DNA of 20,112 nt from contig JAIVFH010000437.1 in NCBI GenBank assembly GCA_025765595.1, forward strand, positions 1-20,112. Reading direction: 5' to 3'. The notes under the pieces are model-generated. The model was not told the DNA's origin. It did no database searches and saw nothing but the letters and a program-made list of their open reading frames with translations. Source of the DNA: Obelidium mucronatum (lineage: Eukaryota; Chytridiomycota; Chytridiomycetes; Chytridiales; Chytriomycetaceae). Position 1 is the first letter of the stretch. Every line of letters starts with the position of its first letter. Positions 1-7,211 of the stretch are shown here, piece after piece. A program made the position numbers and the translations under genes.

Positions 1-367
1 AGTCAAACGAACGGGAAAAGTTGGCTCCAGATTCAACCAGTAGTTTCCCGTTTGATCCTTGGAATGAGAAATCTTGAATGTCTGAGGGAAGTGTCAGGGT
101 GAGCGCGAGTTCCAGGAATGGTCCCAAAGACGCCAAAGAAGCGGAATGCGATTGGAGGGGCGGTTACTTGATTGTGAGGGATTCTGGGCCGGTTAGTGTG
201 GTGGTTATTTCAGTCTTTGCGGAGGACATCGTCGCTTCCTTCGATTTTGTGTAGTTCAAGGTGGGTACTTTGGTGTCTTTTGCGTGCTCGACAGTGACGA
301 TGAACGTGGCTGCTCCAGTGCATACAAAGTCAACAGCAGAGAATAGTGGCAGCGTTAGAGTTGGCAT
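1..367 (-). CDS. Unresolved partial gene, N-terminal part, truncated at window edge
   Basis: An ATG at 367 (minus strand) opens a 67-codon frame ending at a TAA at 164-166. The peptide starts MPTLTLPLFSAVDF, then reads like a beta-rich domain (ATFIVTVEH) and ends TGPESLTIK. The same frame stays open after the TAA all the way to base 1, with coding-like content (LALTLTLPSDIQDF), so the stop may be an error, a polymorphism or part of an unrecognised intron. A GT sits at the stop (AA|GTAACC) with an AG near 87, but that junction leads to a stop in the next exon. I do not recognise the family. It may be a short protein or the first exon of a longer one running off the left edge. Confidence 0.3.
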
Positions 368-401
368 TTTTTTTATAAGATGGATATCCGGATATGTTAC
401 G

Positions 402-423
402 TTTTTTTTTTTTTTTTTTTTTT
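402..423. repeat. Poly(T) tract, 22 nt
   Basis: An uninterrupted run of 22 T on the + strand lies in the intergenic segment between the leftmost ORF (start 367) and the stop of the first zinc-finger gene (553). The rest of 368-552 is AT-rich and shows no gene. Confidence 0.9.
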
Positions 424-552
424 ACGAAGAGTTGTCCCACGATCAACGAATAATACCACTCCCCCACGATTCACTACTTTACTCTACTTTATATTCGACT
501 TATTATACAAAATTACAAGCAAACAAATTAATAAAATAAATCAAAAAAAAAA

Positions 553-1333
553 TCAGTGATCCCCAGCACTTTTCAAATGCCGCTGCAAGTCATGATACCG
601 CCGAAACGATCGACCACAAGTCGAATACTTACACGTGAAATTCTTTTCCAGTGGTAAAGTGACTCCCGATGATGACGACGACGACGACGACGACGGAGCA
701 AGAACTTGGGGTCGATAAGACATTTGGACTTTGAAACGTTCAGAATCTGAAATCGTCGATTGAGTAGAAGTTGTACTTGAAGTAGTACTTGTGCAACTGG
801 CGGATGAGGAGACTGGAGGATGGTCGTCTTTGAGGAGGGATTGTTGTTGTTGTTGATTTGAATGACTTGGCGAAATTTGGTGTTTTTTTTTGTATTGTCG
901 CGGTCGAGGCTTAATGAACAACCCGGTATGAAAAACGGTACTAGTTTTCCGACAGTGGTGGTGGTAGTGCAGTTATAGAAGAAGTTTGATTATGTCGTAG
1001 GGACTGCTTTGTGGACATTGGGCTACACCCAAGTGGTGGCGCAGTGTGCCTTGCAACTGAACGCTGGTGCTCCTGTTGGGAAAAGTACGGATGGAATTCA
1101 TGTTCTGACCGGACCCGCATAGTAGAAGACAATGGAGGCTCAGAATAGCAGCTATATCTTGATGATCTTGATGACTGTGCTTCTGAAAGCACGGGCGAGG
1201 GAAGATTGTTGTAATGATTCGAGACATTGTGTGCAGAAGAAGTACTCGTTTCTTCCACCAAGAACGCCACGCTCATTTTTTGGTTTACGTCAGCATTCAG
1301 TGATTGGGACATTGCTTGGTCAGTTGTGGGCAT
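553..1333 (-). CDS. C2H2-like zinc-finger protein A (split by a 1-nt frameshift)
   Basis: This is a probable DNA-binding protein of about 260 residues, read in two frames. The first frame (1333 to about 945) starts MPTTDQAMSQ and contains the motif MSVAFLVEET near residue 20. The second frame (about 944 to 553) contains TGLFIKPRPR, a poly-Ser stretch and a C-terminal finger (CKYSTC, then GRSFRRYHDLQRH). Both segments match paralogue B (1587-2234) in the same order, so they belong to one gene. The frames meet in an AAAA run (TTTT at 945-948 on +), where one base too many explains the break. The finger has Cys-x4-Cys-x12-His, but the last His is six residues on and is the final residue of the protein. 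The role as transcription factor is inferred from the finger only. Confidence 0.7.
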
Positions 1334-1586
1334 AGTTTTTCAAAGAGACTTTTTTTTTTCTCCCCACTTGGCAACCAATTTGACACATAGATAATTTTTG
1401 CCTTGCACTGCACAGCCACAACTGAACATAATACCCGTGTTCAAAGATATAAGTACGATCGATTTGGTATTTTAAAGCACAACACTAGAAAAAATGGTTG
1501 TGTACTTGGTTATATCTAGATTTCATTCTCTTTTATTAATTAATAATGCCAGTAACATAATGCTGTAGAAAAAGAAAACACTCCAA
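1334..1586. other. Intergenic spacer between zinc-finger genes A and B
   Basis: About 250 bp of AT-rich DNA lies between two same-strand genes. It should hold the promoter of gene A and the 3' end of gene B. The only element I can name is an AATAAA on the minus strand at 1532-1537. Confidence 0.6.
1532..1537 (-). terminator. Putative poly(A) signal of zinc-finger gene B
   Basis: AATAAA on the minus strand lies about 50 nt beyond the stop codon of the gene at 1587-2234. The position fits a 3' end signal; this is inference from motif and spacing. Confidence 0.45.
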
Positions 1587-2234
1587 TCAACGGCAACGTC
1601 GAGAACAAAACTTCAAATGTCTCTGCAAATCATGATACCGCCGAAACTCACGATTGCAATTCCTTAATGTACATTTAAAAGGCCCTTGTAAATGCGGATT
1701 AAACAATGGTTGTAATATCCGTGATCGATGGAAGCCATTATTGCGGTACGAGGAGGAAACGGATGAAGAGGAGGAATTTGCGGAGGAAGTAGAAGAAGAG
1801 GAGTAGTAGTAAGAGCCACTGCTGTTAGGAGGCAGGGAATTACAGTCGTCGTTGTTGTGTGTCTGAGTCATCGTGTTCCAATGCTGCTGATGCAAGTGTC
1901 GATGTCGGATTCGATCTTCTGGATTGATGAAAAGGCCTGTGTAGATAAAAGGTCCAGGGGGTTTTGGTTGTTGGTGTAATGAAGGCGGTGTTGCTGATTG
2001 ATGAAAGTTGACGTTGCTGTTACAGGTCGCCAGTTCATGAAATGGAACAGGATTACTAAGGGTGGTATATTCTCGGCGGTGTTTCATTGTTGTTTCGATC
2101 ATGCCGGGTGCTGTTGCTGCGGCTGCTGTTTCTGTAGATGCTGTAGCTCTTGCTTTGGATGGTGAGGCCGTTCTTGTTGGTGTTGTGGAATCATCCTCAT
2201 CAACAAGAAACGAAACTTTCATGCAGTCTTGCAT
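1587..2234 (-). CDS. Zinc-finger protein B (C2HC-like C-terminal finger)
   Basis: This is an intronless 215-residue protein starting MQDCMKVSFLVDEDD. Low-complexity Thr/Ala/Ser stretches flank a central block with FIYTGLFINPEDR, and a single finger forms the extreme C terminus: CTLRNC, then NREFRRYHDLQRHLKFC. The geometry is Cys-x4-Cys-x12-His-x3-Cys, so the fourth ligand would be Cys (or a second Cys four residues later) rather than His. The FLVDE motif near the start, the TGLFI(N/K)P block and the FRRYHDLQRHLK finger are all shared with gene A, marking the two as tandem paralogues. An in-frame Met at residue 5 is an alternative start. A TATAATAT element lies about 30 bp upstream on the coding strand. 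Function as a transcription factor is inferred. Confidence 0.75.
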   Translation of the reverse strand: MQDCMKVSFLVDEDDSTTPTRTASPSKARATASTETAAAATAPGMIETTMKHRREYTTLSNPVPFHELATCNSNVNFHQSATPPSLHQQPKPPGPFIYTGLFINPEDRIRHRHLHQQHWNTMTQTHNNDDCNSLPPNSSGSYYYSSSSTSSANSSSSSVSSSYRNNGFHRSRILQPLFNPHLQGPFKCTLRNCNREFRRYHDLQRHLKFCSRRCR

Positions 2235-2600
2235 CCTTTTGTGTACATGTAAGTATAAAGGATATTATAAAGACAAGTGGATTGTTGAAATCTCCACGGA
2301 TCAGGAATTTGTCACGTAATTTGTGTTTTTGTTTTTGTTTTCCACGCGATGAACACAGCCACTCACGGTTATGTCCAGCCACAACAACTCGCTTCTAATC
2401 ATGTAAATAGATATCAGATAAGCAAAAAAAAAAAAAACAGATGTATCATATCATAAAATAAATGTGCTCTTGTTTTACTTCCAACATCGATATACCACAA
2501 ATAATAGCAAACATAAAAAAAACAGACCCCCTACTTTCCACCTTTCCTTTCACCTTCAAATGGTTTGTCAAGCAAGGATTACTTGGCAGTCAAAAAAAAA
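2235..2600. other. Intergenic, no gene seen
   Basis: This is AT-rich DNA between the start of zinc-finger gene B and the stop of the flavoprotein gene. Short A runs occur near 2425 and 2590. Open frames here are short, lack coding character and match nothing I recognise. Confidence 0.6.
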
Positions 2601-3443
2601 TCAATATGGGTTCAAGCTCTCGACGACCCACTGCCCATCCCGCGCAGCACTGTATACATTCCGTTCTGGAATACCGTCCTTCCCGTCATATATATAATGC
2701 TCTACTTTTGTGACTCTAAAGACCACCAGACAGAAGTTGTCGTATGCCGCCATGTGGGCGAGACGGGTTTCCTCGTTGGGACCCGCGCCGTCGACAACAT
2801 CCAGCGTCTTTATCGCAAACGACGTAGGCAGCGCGGTGACTGAGCCCCTGAAGGCCGAAGTCGAAGTTGAAGTTGAAGTCGCAGTCAGGGCCGAAGCCGC
2901 CGCAGAGCCCTTTGCTCGCGGCTCGCCCGGACTCGGCCACGTCCAGGCGGCGCGGAAGTCCGGGGCCAGGGCGCGCCACAGCCTGTCGCGCTCGCGCTGC
3001 CAGAAGTCGTCGGCGGTCGGCGGGAACGGATTCGCAGCGGGCCACACGGGCAGCGGGTCCGGCAGCGCAATGTTGCGCGGACCCGAGCCGAAGCGGCCGG
3101 CCAGGGCGCCCGAGCACACGAGGGCGGCCTTGCCCGCGAGCGTGAACGACTCGCGCGAGCGGGCAAAGTGCCAGCACAGCTCGTGGCTCTGGTTCGTCTT
3201 GACGGCCTGCACGAGCTCCTGGCTGCGCGCCGCCCCCGCGAGCAGCAGCACGCGCGGGTCTGACCCGAGGAAGTCGAGGAACGTCAGCGGCTGCACGCGC
3301 GCCGTGCCGTCTGCCCGCACTGACGCGAGCAGCGGCTGTCCGCGCCCCCGGTCGTACGTCGAAGTGTCGTGGTTCGCCGCATGCGCCGCCTTGAGCAGAT
3401 CGCTCCAGGGAACATTCCACGCTGGTCCACTGCTGCTGCTCAT
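2601..3443 (-). CDS. Alr4036-type FMN-binding / pyridoxamine 5'-phosphate oxidase-like protein
   Basis: This intronless 280-residue frame starts MSSSSGPAWNVPWSDLL. The order of motifs fits the Alr4036-type flavin-binding family of the split-barrel fold: an N-terminal helix (W..LL..A), the first barrel strands (residues 48-60, ARVQPLTFLDFL), the segment AARSQELVQAVKTNQ followed by HELCWHFARSRESFTLAG (88-104), a tryptophan-rich TWPSPGEP loop near 168-175, and a C-terminal barrel end with FCLVVFRVTKVEHY. Related proteins are thought to bind FMN; the substrate is usually unknown, and true PLP synthesis should not be assumed. About residues 178-200 are an Ala/Ser/Thr linker. The gene is strikingly GC-rich, with G/C-ending codons, compared with the AT-rich flanks, and sits between zinc-finger paralogues. 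Confidence 0.75.
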   Translation of the reverse strand: MSSSSGPAWNVPWSDLLKAAHAANHDTSTYDRGRGQPLLASVRADGTARVQPLTFLDFLGSDPRVLLLAGAARSQELVQAVKTNQSHELCWHFARSRESFTLAGKAALVCSGALAGRFGSGPRNIALPDPLPVWPAANPFPPTADDFWQRERDRLWRALAPDFRAAWTWPSPGEPRAKGSAAASALTATSTSTSTSAFRGSVTALPTSFAIKTLDVVDGAGPNEETRLAHMAAYDNFCLVVFRVTKVEHYIYDGKDGIPERNVYSAARDGQWVVESLNPY

Positions 3444-3821
3444 TCAATTTCTGATTTGTAAAAAATTGATAAAAAATGTTCTGGAAGAAGGGCAAAAAAA
3501 ATTGAGTGAATGAAGATGAAGAATCGGAGAACCAAGGGTCTCAATTTACTCTCTTTGTGTTTCAAGCGCTTGTGTCATTTGAGTCCCAGTGCTTGTGCAT
3601 CATCATGGCTTTGTGTCACGCCCTTGTTAAGAACCCTGTAAAGAATCCCCCTTAAATGAATGAATGAACAACAAAAAAAAATTTGGTATCACAAAGTATT
3701 TTTATTTCACAGAAAACAAAATAATAAATAAAAACAGAAAAAAAAAAGGAAGGAGCTTCTATTATAAAAAAGTGTGTTGTTGTTGCTTTATCCTTCTTTT
3801 TTTGTTTCCTTTTTTTTCTCT
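3444..3821. other. Intergenic, poly(A) signal region of zinc-finger gene C
   Basis: About 380 bp lies between two same-strand genes and should contain the promoter of the flavoprotein gene and the 3' end of gene C. A minus-strand AATAAA lies at 3701-3706, about 115 nt past the stop of gene C. Several A and T runs are present; no gene is supported. Confidence 0.5.
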
Positions 3822-4409
3822 TCAGTGCTTCACAGTTCGTTGATGTCTCAACAAATCCTGCCTTCGTCGAAACTGACTCGCACAATTCTCAATCAAACAC
3901 ACATGCGGGTATTCCTTAGAATGAGTGATCAAGTGCGATTTCAAGTGATGTTTTCGAGAGAACCCTTTTCCACAAAGTGTGCATGGAAATCGGTTTGATG
4001 GGTTATTCAAATCAGGCGATCGAGCCTCTGACTTTGATGCTGTGCAAACACTGTTGTTTGCTGTCATTGGCAGGGACAGGGACTTTGGGCGTGTGTAATG
4101 CAGTTTTGATTGGTATCTGATTTTTGATTGATCCATAATAGGACTGCTTGCTGCTGAAGTGGGAGATACTGTACAAGTAGGAGACATGTAGACGCACTGC
4201 TGTGGTTCAGGGTATGCGTCGTCATCCAGCAGACAGGAGATGGACATTTTGTTGAAAATTGGCAAGAATGGGCTGCCGTTCTGGGTTGGAGTCAATGGTG
4301 GAGTCATTGATCCTTCTCTACCAAGACACTCGCTGTTGTTGTTGTTGTTGTTGTAGGCAGTCGTTGGCACGATGGAGGCAGCGCAAATGAGCAGATCGAG
4401 TGAAGACAT
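3822..4409 (-). CDS. Two-finger C2H2 zinc-finger protein C
   Basis: This intronless 195-residue protein starts MSSLDLLICAAS and contains a run of six Asn, a TPPLTPTQNG segment and the motif MSISCLLDDD near residue 55, which matches FLVEE/FLVDE in genes A and B. The C terminus holds two adjacent fingers: CTLCGKGFSRKHHLKSHLITH (Cys-x2-Cys-x12-His-x3-His) and CLIENCASQFRRRQDLLRH (Cys-x4-Cys-x12-His-x4-His), with the last His as the final residue. The second finger resembles the single finger of genes A and B. The protein probably binds DNA and acts in the nucleus; no target can be read from sequence. A minus-strand TATAAA lies 53 bp upstream of the ATG. Confidence 0.78.
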   Translation of the reverse strand: MSSLDLLICAASIVPTTAYNNNNNNSECLGREGSMTPPLTPTQNGSPFLPIFNKMSISCLLDDDAYPEPQQCVYMSPTCTVSPTSAASSPIMDQSKIRYQSKLHYTRPKSLSLPMTANNSVCTASKSEARSPDLNNPSNRFPCTLCGKGFSRKHHLKSHLITHSKEYPHVCLIENCASQFRRRQDLLRHQRTVKH

Positions 4410-4461
4410 TCTTGAAAGTGGTGTGTTGTGTCGGGACGGCGGGTGGGCAGTGAGTCCTCTC

Positions 4462-4467
4462 TTTATA
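4462..4467 (-). promoter_or_regulatory. Putative TATA box of zinc-finger gene C
   Basis: TATAAA on the minus strand, in the context CGATATAAAGAG, lies 53 bp before the ATG at 4409. Sequence and spacing fit a core promoter; no start site is known. Confidence 0.45.
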
Positions 4468-4727
4468 TCGATTTTTTCATGTACAACAACAAAAAGTGGG
4501 TTGAACTTGAAAAATGGAAAAAAGGAAAAAATTGAATCAGCCTCCGGGTGTCGAACATGAACACACCCGCCAAGTGGGGCAGTGTTCCATTTCTGTGCGG
4601 CTCCACCGCGCGGATCCTTTGAAATGAATCAAAACCACAGTTTCTGCTAGGACTTCTACCAGAAGTATGTAGCTGCACTAGTCAATTTGCGTTTAGTAAA
4701 AAAAATGGACAAGCTAAGCCATCAGTT

Positions 4728-4833
4728 TCGAACCTAAAATGAAAGTCGAATCCTTTTTTTTGTCCAGGTTGAGTTCAACTGCCTTCCCCAGCCCGAATCC
4801 AAAGTTCGACAAATTAGTGCGCTTTAGGTTCGA
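4728..4833. repeat. Spaced 11-bp inverted repeat
   Basis: TCGAACCTAAA at 4728-4738 and its exact reverse complement TTTAGGTTCGA at 4823-4833 flank an 84-bp spacer, about 190-300 bp upstream of the GNAT start. The two arms could be paired factor-binding sites or chance. Confidence 0.6.
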
Positions 4834-5023
4834 CTGTTTCTTTTTATGGAGATTGTTTTTTGTGAACCTGGTTCAAAGAAGTTTTTTTTTTTTTTACCGT
4901 ATTAGAAAATAGATTTGAATCCAGGAAAAAAAACTCAGACTGTGATACGCATAATTACATATATGGATAAATTATATCAAAGCAACCAGAATGAAATATT
5001 TAAAAAGATAACTTAAAAAAAAA

Positions 5024-5821
5024 ATGAAAGTCATCGCAACATCCACACTCCCACGCACTGCCAACAACAACGCCCAACAAGAAGCGCTCCGTCAAATCAA
5101 AAACCTCCTCACAAAAGAATTCTCAGACTCTCCCTTCAACAAACTCATTTTCCCAAACCCAGCCACCCGCAGACACATTATTCCTTGGATCACTTCCATC
5201 CGCCTCTTCCTATCCCTTCAGTCCTCCTACATTGTCATTCAAGACGGATACAATGATAAAGCAAGCTTGAGCACGTTGAAGGTGCTGGCGCATGCTATCG
5301 TTACGACGCCTGAAGTGGGTGGTATGAAGGGAGATCCGAGCTTTTGGGATATTGTGAGGAGTGGGTTCTTGCTGTTTCCGTTTTATTTTGGGGTTCGCGC
5401 TTTTTTGAGGCAGTTGGAGTTTATGCGAACGTGGAAACAGTATATGGTGGTTGCTTGTGGTGGTGGAAGTGGTGCACGTGGTGGTAGTGGTGGTACGTCA
5501 AGCAACAACAAACCGTATGGAACTGTTGAGCTTCTCGTTGTAGATGAAACCATGCGAGGAAAAGGAATCGGAAAGTTTCTGTTGAGTGGGGCATTGGAAA
5601 TGGCTCGTGCTTCGAGAAGTGGATCATCATCATCGTCATCATCATTGAAAAATGGGAGGTGGATATTATCCACACAAACAGAACGGAACATCAAGTTTTA
5701 TGAAAAGTTTGGGTTTCGCGTTTTGTATGACAAGGATTTTGAGATTCGAAATGGTTTGGGTGATGGCCGTGGTGGTGAGTTGTCGCGTGTGCAAAATTGG
5801 ATGATGGAATTGGTTGAGTGA
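5024..5821 (+). CDS. GNAT-family N-acetyltransferase
   Basis: This intronless 265-residue protein starts MKVIATSTLPRTANNN. The acetyl-CoA-binding motif A is clear: VELLVVDETMRGKGIG, with the R/Q-x-x-G-x-G/A loop as R178-G-K-G181-I-G183. Motif B follows as NIKFYEKFGFRVL (222-234). Before them, residues 52-140 look like a hydrophobic N-terminal half with a hydrophobic segment near 113-123 (SGFLLFPFYFGV). Two low-complexity insertions (Gly/Ser at about 146-160, Ser at 198-207) probably form surface loops. It should transfer an acetyl group from acetyl-CoA to an amine; the substrate is unknown. It converges on the tail-anchored protein gene, whose stop is 41 bp away. Confidence 0.82.
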   Translation: MKVIATSTLPRTANNNAQQEALRQIKNLLTKEFSDSPFNKLIFPNPATRRHIIPWITSIRLFLSLQSSYIVIQDGYNDKASLSTLKVLAHAIVTTPEVGGMKGDPSFWDIVRSGFLLFPFYFGVRAFLRQLEFMRTWKQYMVVACGGGSGARGGSGGTSSNNKPYGTVELLVVDETMRGKGIGKFLLSGALEMARASRSGSSSSSSSLKNGRWILSTQTERNIKFYEKFGFRVLYDKDFEIRNGLGDGRGGELSRVQNWMMELVE

Positions 5822-5862
5822 CAATGGTGTTTTCGATAGCAATTAATATTTGTTTCAATCTA

Positions 5863-6846
5863 TTATTTAAACAAGAGCAATGAAAGGATGGCAACAAAAA
5901 CAACCAATAGAGCGCCAATCCAAGCAATTAATGAATTCGGCGAAGAAGTAGCTTGAGCATTTTGTAGCGTTTCCAATGTGGGAATCTATTGCACACTCAA
6001 ATTTCAATATAAACACAAAACAACCCTTACCTTTTCCGAAGCCACTAAAACCGCAGCTTTTTGAGCATCCAAACGCTTATGCAGGGCATCCAACTTATCC
6101 AACGTCTCTGACTGAGCCCGTTCAGCTGATTTCAGCTTGGCCTCGAGAGTCTGGTTCTGTCGAATGGCAGTAAAAAGCAGCTGAATCAATTCCGAGTCCG
6201 AATCCAAGTCGTCCAACTTTTCAGCGTATTCCGAAGACGGCAGGGTTGTTGTTTCCACGATGTCGCTGGGAGCGTTGACTGGCGACGCAGCGCCCTTGAC
6301 AATGTCCTGCAGCCTTGCGACGAGTTCTAAAAGTGGCAAGAGCCGTCAGCGCCCCGCGCAAAGAGTGACGCACACACACGCACACGCACGCAGATGCGAG
6401 CCCGAGCCAAACAGCAGAATGCGGTCCTGCAGCGCGCGTGTTTTGCAGCGGAAGAAGCGCAGGCAGATCTGCACCACGTGGTCCCCGCAGTCCGCCGCCA
6501 CAGCCACCGGCTTGCCGCGCAGCCACGCCGCCGGCGCCGGCAGCGCCGCGAGCAGCTCACAATGCCGTCGGCGTCGGCGTCGGCGGCCGCCGCGAGGTGC
6601 GGCGCCGTGGGTTGCGGCAGCGCGGTGAGCGTGATGGGCGCTGCCTTGGTTTGTTTGTAAGGAGTTTGTTAGGAGTTGTTTGGTTGGAGTTTGTTAGGAG
6701 TTTGTTGGGACATCAAGAAACAACAACAAGAAACAGACCGCATGCTCGTCAAGCCGCAGCAGCAGCTGTCGCACCGTCGCGAGCCGCTCGTGGCCGCTGT
6801 CGTCCGTTGTCGGCGCCACTTCGTCAACCACACACGCAAATTTCAT
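5863..6846 (-). CDS. Tail-anchored coiled-coil membrane protein, four exons, 1-nt frameshift in exon 2
   Basis: My model has exons 6846-6739, 6644-6390, 6326-6031 and 5985-5863, about 260 residues. The intron phases (0, 1, 0) fit only if one base is added in exon 2 near 6557-6560. There the frame ending DADADGIV passes into ELLAALPAPAAWLRG, and GTGAGC reads well as GTGGAGC. Exons 1-2 are very GC-rich with G/C-ending codons; exons 3-4 are not. Visible features are a folded N-terminal half with GDHVVQICLRFF, a coiled coil in exon 3 (LEAKLKSAERAQSETLDKL), and a C-terminal membrane segment (LIAWIGALLVVFVAILSLLLF) followed by a single Lys and stop. This is the arrangement of a tail-anchored protein facing the cytosol. 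I do not recognise the family; membrane tethering or trafficking is only a guess. Confidence 0.62.
6660..6712. repeat. Short direct repeats within the first intron of the tail-anchored gene
   Basis: The segment repeats GGAGTTTGTTAGGAG with variants such as GTTTGTTGG. On the coding strand this reads as repeated CTCCTAACAAACTCC, giving several CTAAC branch-site-like motifs in one 94-nt intron (6738-6645). Confidence 0.6.
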
Positions 6847-6969
6847 TACTAAATAAATCGATACCACTATATTTGAGTAAAATAATAGAATAATATACCA
6901 TAATGGGAATAGACGAAAAAGAGGAGAGGATTCAATCGACGCATTAATCAGTCGAGCGATCGCGTCATG

Positions 6970-7041
6970 TGCCCCCACGCAGGATTGATCTACGGACCTC
7001 AGCATTACAAGTGCTGCGCTCTACCACTGAGCTATAAGGGC
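6970..7041 (-). tRNA. tRNA-Thr (anticodon UGU)
   Basis: A complete 72-nt cloverleaf lies on the minus strand. The acceptor stem pairs GCCCTTA with TGGGGGC (two G-U pairs) and has A as discriminator. The D arm is GCTC-AGTGGTA-GAGC. The anticodon arm is CAGCA-CTTGTAA-TGCTG with anticodon TGT, the variable loop is AGGTC, and the T arm is CGTAG-ATCAATC-CTGCG. There is no intron and no encoded CCA. The T loop begins ATC instead of the usual TTC. A run of five T on the transcribed strand at 6920-6916, about 50 nt downstream, is the nearest candidate Pol III stop. The sequence is of nuclear eukaryotic rather than organellar type. Confidence 0.93.
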
Positions 7042-7211
7042 TTGCCTACATAGCTTCGTATACACTTTATATACTATTCTTTTATCTTCTTTATCAATTA
7101 GCACAAGCCGTACCACTTTATAATTGAAGACCAAAAATCGGATACATCAACAGATCCAAAAAGTCCATGTTCAGTGATGAAAGAAACCCTTTTCCCTTAA
7201 CTTCGTTATAT

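Larger units (their letters stand above)
4410..5023. other. Divergent intergenic region between zinc-finger gene C and GNAT gene
   Basis: About 610 bp separates two divergently transcribed genes. It holds the TATA box of gene C, a short hairpin (4545-4569, 7-bp stem, 11-nt loop) and an 11-bp inverted repeat with arms at 4728-4738 and 4823-4833. The last 100 bp before the GNAT ATG are very AT-rich. No coding or RNA gene is supported. Confidence 0.6.

Noticed and set aside
948..960. 13-nt GT...AG 'intron' that would fix the frame of zinc-finger gene A
   Set aside because: It restores the frame arithmetically, but no other intron here is shorter than 45 nt, and a single-base error in AAAA is simpler.
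2710..3513. 267-codon open frame on + across the GC-rich flavoprotein gene
   Set aside because: It is antisense to a recognisable protein and is open because of high GC and codon bias on the other strand. Its sequence is Arg/Ser/Ala-rich and matches no family.
4540..4680. tRNA- or structured-RNA-like sequence (hairpin 4545-4569, GTTCGACACC-like T arm)
   Set aside because: Only one short stem forms. No acceptor, D or anticodon arm can be built around it.
6394..6893. Long + strand frames (88-151 codons) over 6260-6893
   Set aside because: They are antisense to GC-rich exons 1-2 of the tail-anchored gene, are Arg/Ala-rich and have no domain.
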